NCBI GenBank assembly: GCA_022605955.1
Contig: JAKCOZ010000032.1
Location: 6,882,001-6,946,000, forward strand
Length of the DNA stretch: 64,000 nt
Direction of reading: 5' to 3'
Source of the DNA: Rallus limicola
Taxonomy: Eukaryota; Chordata; Aves; Gruiformes; Rallidae
Shown here: positions 60,866-64,000 of the stretch, one piece after another
Layout: the number at the start of each line of letters is the position of its first letter
How positions within the stretch are numbered: position 1 is the stretch's first letter
Made by a program: the position numbers and the translations under genes
The notes under the pieces: model-generated
What the model was told of the DNA's origin: nothing
What the model saw: only the letters and a program-made list of their open reading frames with translations
Databases searched by the model: none

Positions 60866-63800
60866 ACAGCGAAAGGAAAACCAACAGCCCAAGTCACAGC
60901 CGGATGGGTGCAGCGAGCAGGGAAACCTAGCCGGTCTTTCACAACCCCTGGTAATCTCTCCTCTCCTAGAAACACTATTTAAAACTATGCAGGCGAGCTG
61001 CAGGCTTACTGCTGCTACTGTTTCTGAACTGCAGAAGGCTGCATTGTACACCAAGTATGAATAGACTGCTAGAGCACTTGGCTCAAAAGTAAATTAACGG
61101 CTCTGCACCCTTGGTGTTCTGTCTCCAAGGTTACCACGCGTGTTTTGCCTGACCGCGGCTGTTTACTTCATTTCCTTCTTGTTTACTTGTTTTGCGTAGA
61201 TAAAAATAGAGATATTAAAAAAAAAGGAAGCGTTACATCCAGTTGCCATTTGGAAGTGGAGGCCAGAAGGTTAGGCGCCAGTGACAAGTTTGCCAAGCGT
61301 CTTCCTTCTCAGCACAATCTGTGAAGAGGGCTCAGCAAGCCACCCGGCACACGGCAGCTGATGTTTATGGCTCTAATTAAAGTCCTGGATCACAGAACCC
61401 TGCCAGAGCCAGTTTCTCACACACAACCTGGAGAAACAAAAGTGGCAGAAACCGTTTGGGGAAAGCAAAAAGGCAGAGAAGATTCCCATGATTAGGAGCA
61501 TGCCAAATCCACAAATAAGGCCATTTAGCATGAAGTGGGCTACAGGTGAGCTCCTGATTTTGGAAGCCTCGTGGGGCCATGCCTGTCTTTGATGGACTGC
61601 AAAGAGTATCTTAGTCTCAGGCCCAAAGCTATTTGGGGCCATCAAAAAGAGGCAAGAGTTGCTATAAGAATTTGGAACATGATAAAAGAAAGTTTGTATT
61701 TACACTAATGGTATCAAATAAAGCTTCCACAAGTCTGTTATCTTCCTTCTGACTGGAGAAAACCCCACTTTGGTAATATAAATCCATCAGATCCCCATGA
61801 ATCTTCTTCAGGGATGGCTTTCATGTTTTTTTTGAACCAGACAGACATACACTTATACTGCCTGTGTTTTAGGTCGAAGCTACAACTACTGAGGCCTGTA
61901 ATTCCGCTGGTGTCAATGGAACTATGGTTTTTTTTAACACACCTGCTCAAAGTCTAGCCATTCAGTATGAGGAGCCATGACCACACAAAGGAGACATGTT
62001 TGAAATCTCAAGATGCAGCCATCCACTCTAGAGAGCATCCTGCAGGCCACCACCAGCATTCAAAATAGCAGATGCTAGATGAGAAAGTGGGTGGCTTGCA
62101 AAAACACTATAAATATCAAGTCTGCTGTCTATATTAATCATTTATTACCTATCAAAACTATCAAGTGGGGAAACTAGAACAACTGTTTCAACGGATAAGT
62201 GCAAACATATTTTTATAACATATGACTCATAAAATAGTATAAATACTCTTGAAAATGTGATTTGAAGCGAGGATGCTTAAGGAAGAAGAAAGGTATTCTT
62301 TATGATGACTCAGAGGAGCCTAGTGGGAAGGGAGGTTGGAAGGAAAAGGCAAGACTACAACCATCAGTTTCCCAAGGGCACTGAAAAACAGAGGGGGTAG
62401 CTAAAAAGAAGGTTTGTGCTAAACAGAACTTGATTTGCTCTCCTTTTTCCTAACAGACAAGCTAACCCTTTGCTTTGCTGCACCCCATCTGCTCTCATCT
62501 TTGAGAGTGCTCTCAGGTGACTTGGAGGAGCCATAAAGCACACGGGTAGATCAGCAAACAAAAAACCATGCACAACATGGTCAGGTACATGCCACTTCAG
62601 ACAGGCTAACTAGTCCTGGGAATTGGGATGCGTTCTCTACCAAACTGAAGTGTTCTGAGAACGGGCACAGACAGCTCTTGACAGTTGTTTCCCATATGTA
62701 AGGCAAAACCCTCCCGAGAGCTGAAACAGGTGACCAAGCAGCTTGCTGCCACCAGTGACTGTCGTACCTCTGTAGTGGCAGGTCTCTGAAAACCCTCCCT
62801 GACCTCCCACCTCTTCAAAGAAAGGAAGGGTGTTACCAAGCTAAAAGTTCATATTCATCACAATCCTCACTCTGAAGCTCACCAGGTAAATGTTGGGGAA
62901 ACTTCCCTGTACCTACTGGAGAATACTTTTCAGAATCCACTATCATAAATTCCACATATGCATCAATTACATCAAGCACAGGGAAAAAAAAAAACCCAAC
63001 TCTGCACAAAAGTGCAGGAGAGGGGAAGTCTGACCTAGCTGGTCTTTAAAAGGAAGAAAAATTATACTTGAAGACGGAGAATTCAGGAGAAAGGTGACCG
63101 AGGGATTCCATTTATCTGAAAGGACACGGCAAGCCGCTGAGCGTAATGCATCTCTCAGCACCAAGAAACAAGACTGTAGACATAGCAAAAGACACTGTCT
63201 ATACAGAGAAAACACATACAATGACACTGCTAAGGCCTCATCTTAAACTAGTCTATTCCACTTGATCCCTGATATTTAAGCTAAGTGGGTTTTCTTTGCA
63301 GGTGTTTGTTACCATAACAGTAAATCAGGCTGTAGAAGTACAAGTAACATGCTATCAAACAGCATCGTAACAACAAACATGCACCCACACCCACCTCCCC
63401 AGATAGCTCTTTTTGGTTGTGTATCTACTAACTTTTATGGTATGCTTTGGTAACTGTATTATTCACACAAGAATATCTGGAAGACCAAAAATCAACATGC
63501 ACATTTAAACCAAACATAGTTAACACGATCATGTTTTAAACGCTTGGGCTGTCTCAGAAGGTAATAAAGCACAGATGCTGCCCTAAGCATCCCCAAGTGG
63601 CTTTGATCCACTTCAACCTCCTTAAGAAATACATATACACTCACATGCTTCACCAACTGGGAATGGGAGGTAACTTTGATTTCAAGAGGAAGAAAGGAAC
63701 ATATCATCCTTTCAGTCTGGAGGAGAGATATAGTGTTAAATGTTTGGTGTACAAAGTTTATTTTCTTTATAAACTGTCATTCTATCTTGAATATAAAAGT

Positions 63801-63910
63801 CATCTGTTTGTAGGCCTAGAATGCACCTTAAACTTTTTTTGATAATTGTGCCTCGTGTTTGGCTTTACTGCTGGTTTTCCACTCCCTTTCTGAAGTCTCA
63901 CATGCTACAG
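60866..63910. other. Non-coding DNA, no gene recognised
   Basis: The first roughly 140 bases after LTR copy 2 (to about 61000) are GC-rich and CpG-bearing and might be residual retroviral sequence or the original flank. The words CTGCAGGC next to the LTR (60290-60297) recur at 60998-61005, which could be a longer-range duplication or chance. Beyond that the sequence is ordinary AT-rich DNA. Confidence 0.45.
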
Positions 63911-63966
63911 TATATACATCTATGGCTAATAAAGTACTCATGGATAGCCAGAGAGTACACCGGAGG
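63911..63966 (+). other. Exon-like segment near the right edge (weak)
   Basis: A pyrimidine-rich stretch (63860-63895) and CATGCTACAG precede 56 bases that end GGAGG before GTAAGT (63967-63972). The third frame reads YTSMANKVLMDSQRVHRR and ends at a codon boundary; frame 1 is also open. The donor is perfect in its intronic part, but the immediate acceptor lacks a tight pyrimidine tract because an upstream AG (CTGAAG, about 63890-63895) lies between. I do not recognise the protein. It is on the same strand as the 58167 candidate, but its phase needs two bases from a preceding exon, whereas 58167-58224 ends at phase 0, so the two cannot be directly joined in these frames. Confidence 0.17.
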
Positions 63967-64000
63967 GTAAGTACAGCAGTAGCCCTATTAAATACCTCTA

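Overview
This window looks like nuclear DNA from a bird. The evidence is the repeat content: several 5'-truncated CR1 LINE copies whose 3' ends carry the avian-type GATTCTGTG/GATTCTATG ending, and two near-identical solo-type LTRs opening with TGTCCTGGTTTCAG, a start I associate with avian endogenous retroviruses. Background sequence is AT-leaning, non-coding and rich in short homopolymers. There is no bacterial-style gene packing, no operon, no CRISPR array and no recognisable rRNA or tRNA gene. I cannot name the species. It is most simply an intergenic gene desert or the inside of a very large intron.

Layout. 1-4.8 kb: unique-looking AT-rich DNA with a degenerate CR1 scrap (about 2.66-2.80 kb) and a weak exon-like segment (3.68 kb). 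4.89-6.73 kb: the longest recent-type CR1 copy (+), with a broken reverse transcriptase. 8.46-9.18 kb: an odd block with a 22-G run, a purine-rich tract and an imperfect minisatellite. 10.84-11.48 kb: CR1 (-). 17.24-17.78 kb: CR1 (+). 19.5-20.2 kb: CpG-bearing, LTR-like block. 20.33-20.54 kb: CR1 (-). 30.84-31.43 kb: CR1 (-). 33.59-33.67 kb: an old interspersed repeat. 40.15-40.91 kb: an ancient, strongly decayed CR1-like LINE (+). 41.80-42.38 kb: LTR copy 1 with a 5-bp target duplication. 46.52-47.60 kb: CR1 (-). 50.85-51.91 kb: a GC-shifted, possibly constrained block. 60.30-60.87 kb: LTR copy 2.

Genes. No complete protein-coding gene can be supported. The best single exon-like candidate is 58167-58224 (+): strong acceptor and donor consensus, GC-rich against AT-rich flanks, and one reading frame with coding-like codon use. 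Weaker candidates lie at 63911-63966 (+), 3679-3734 (+) and 26752-26824 (-, no open frame). Chance splice-like pairs are expected in 64 kb, so these are hypotheses.

I found no convincing new biological system here. The most checkable points are the two LTRs, about 2% different with a 7-versus-23 C-tract difference, the short exon candidates, and the non-repeat blocks that could be conserved regulatory DNA.
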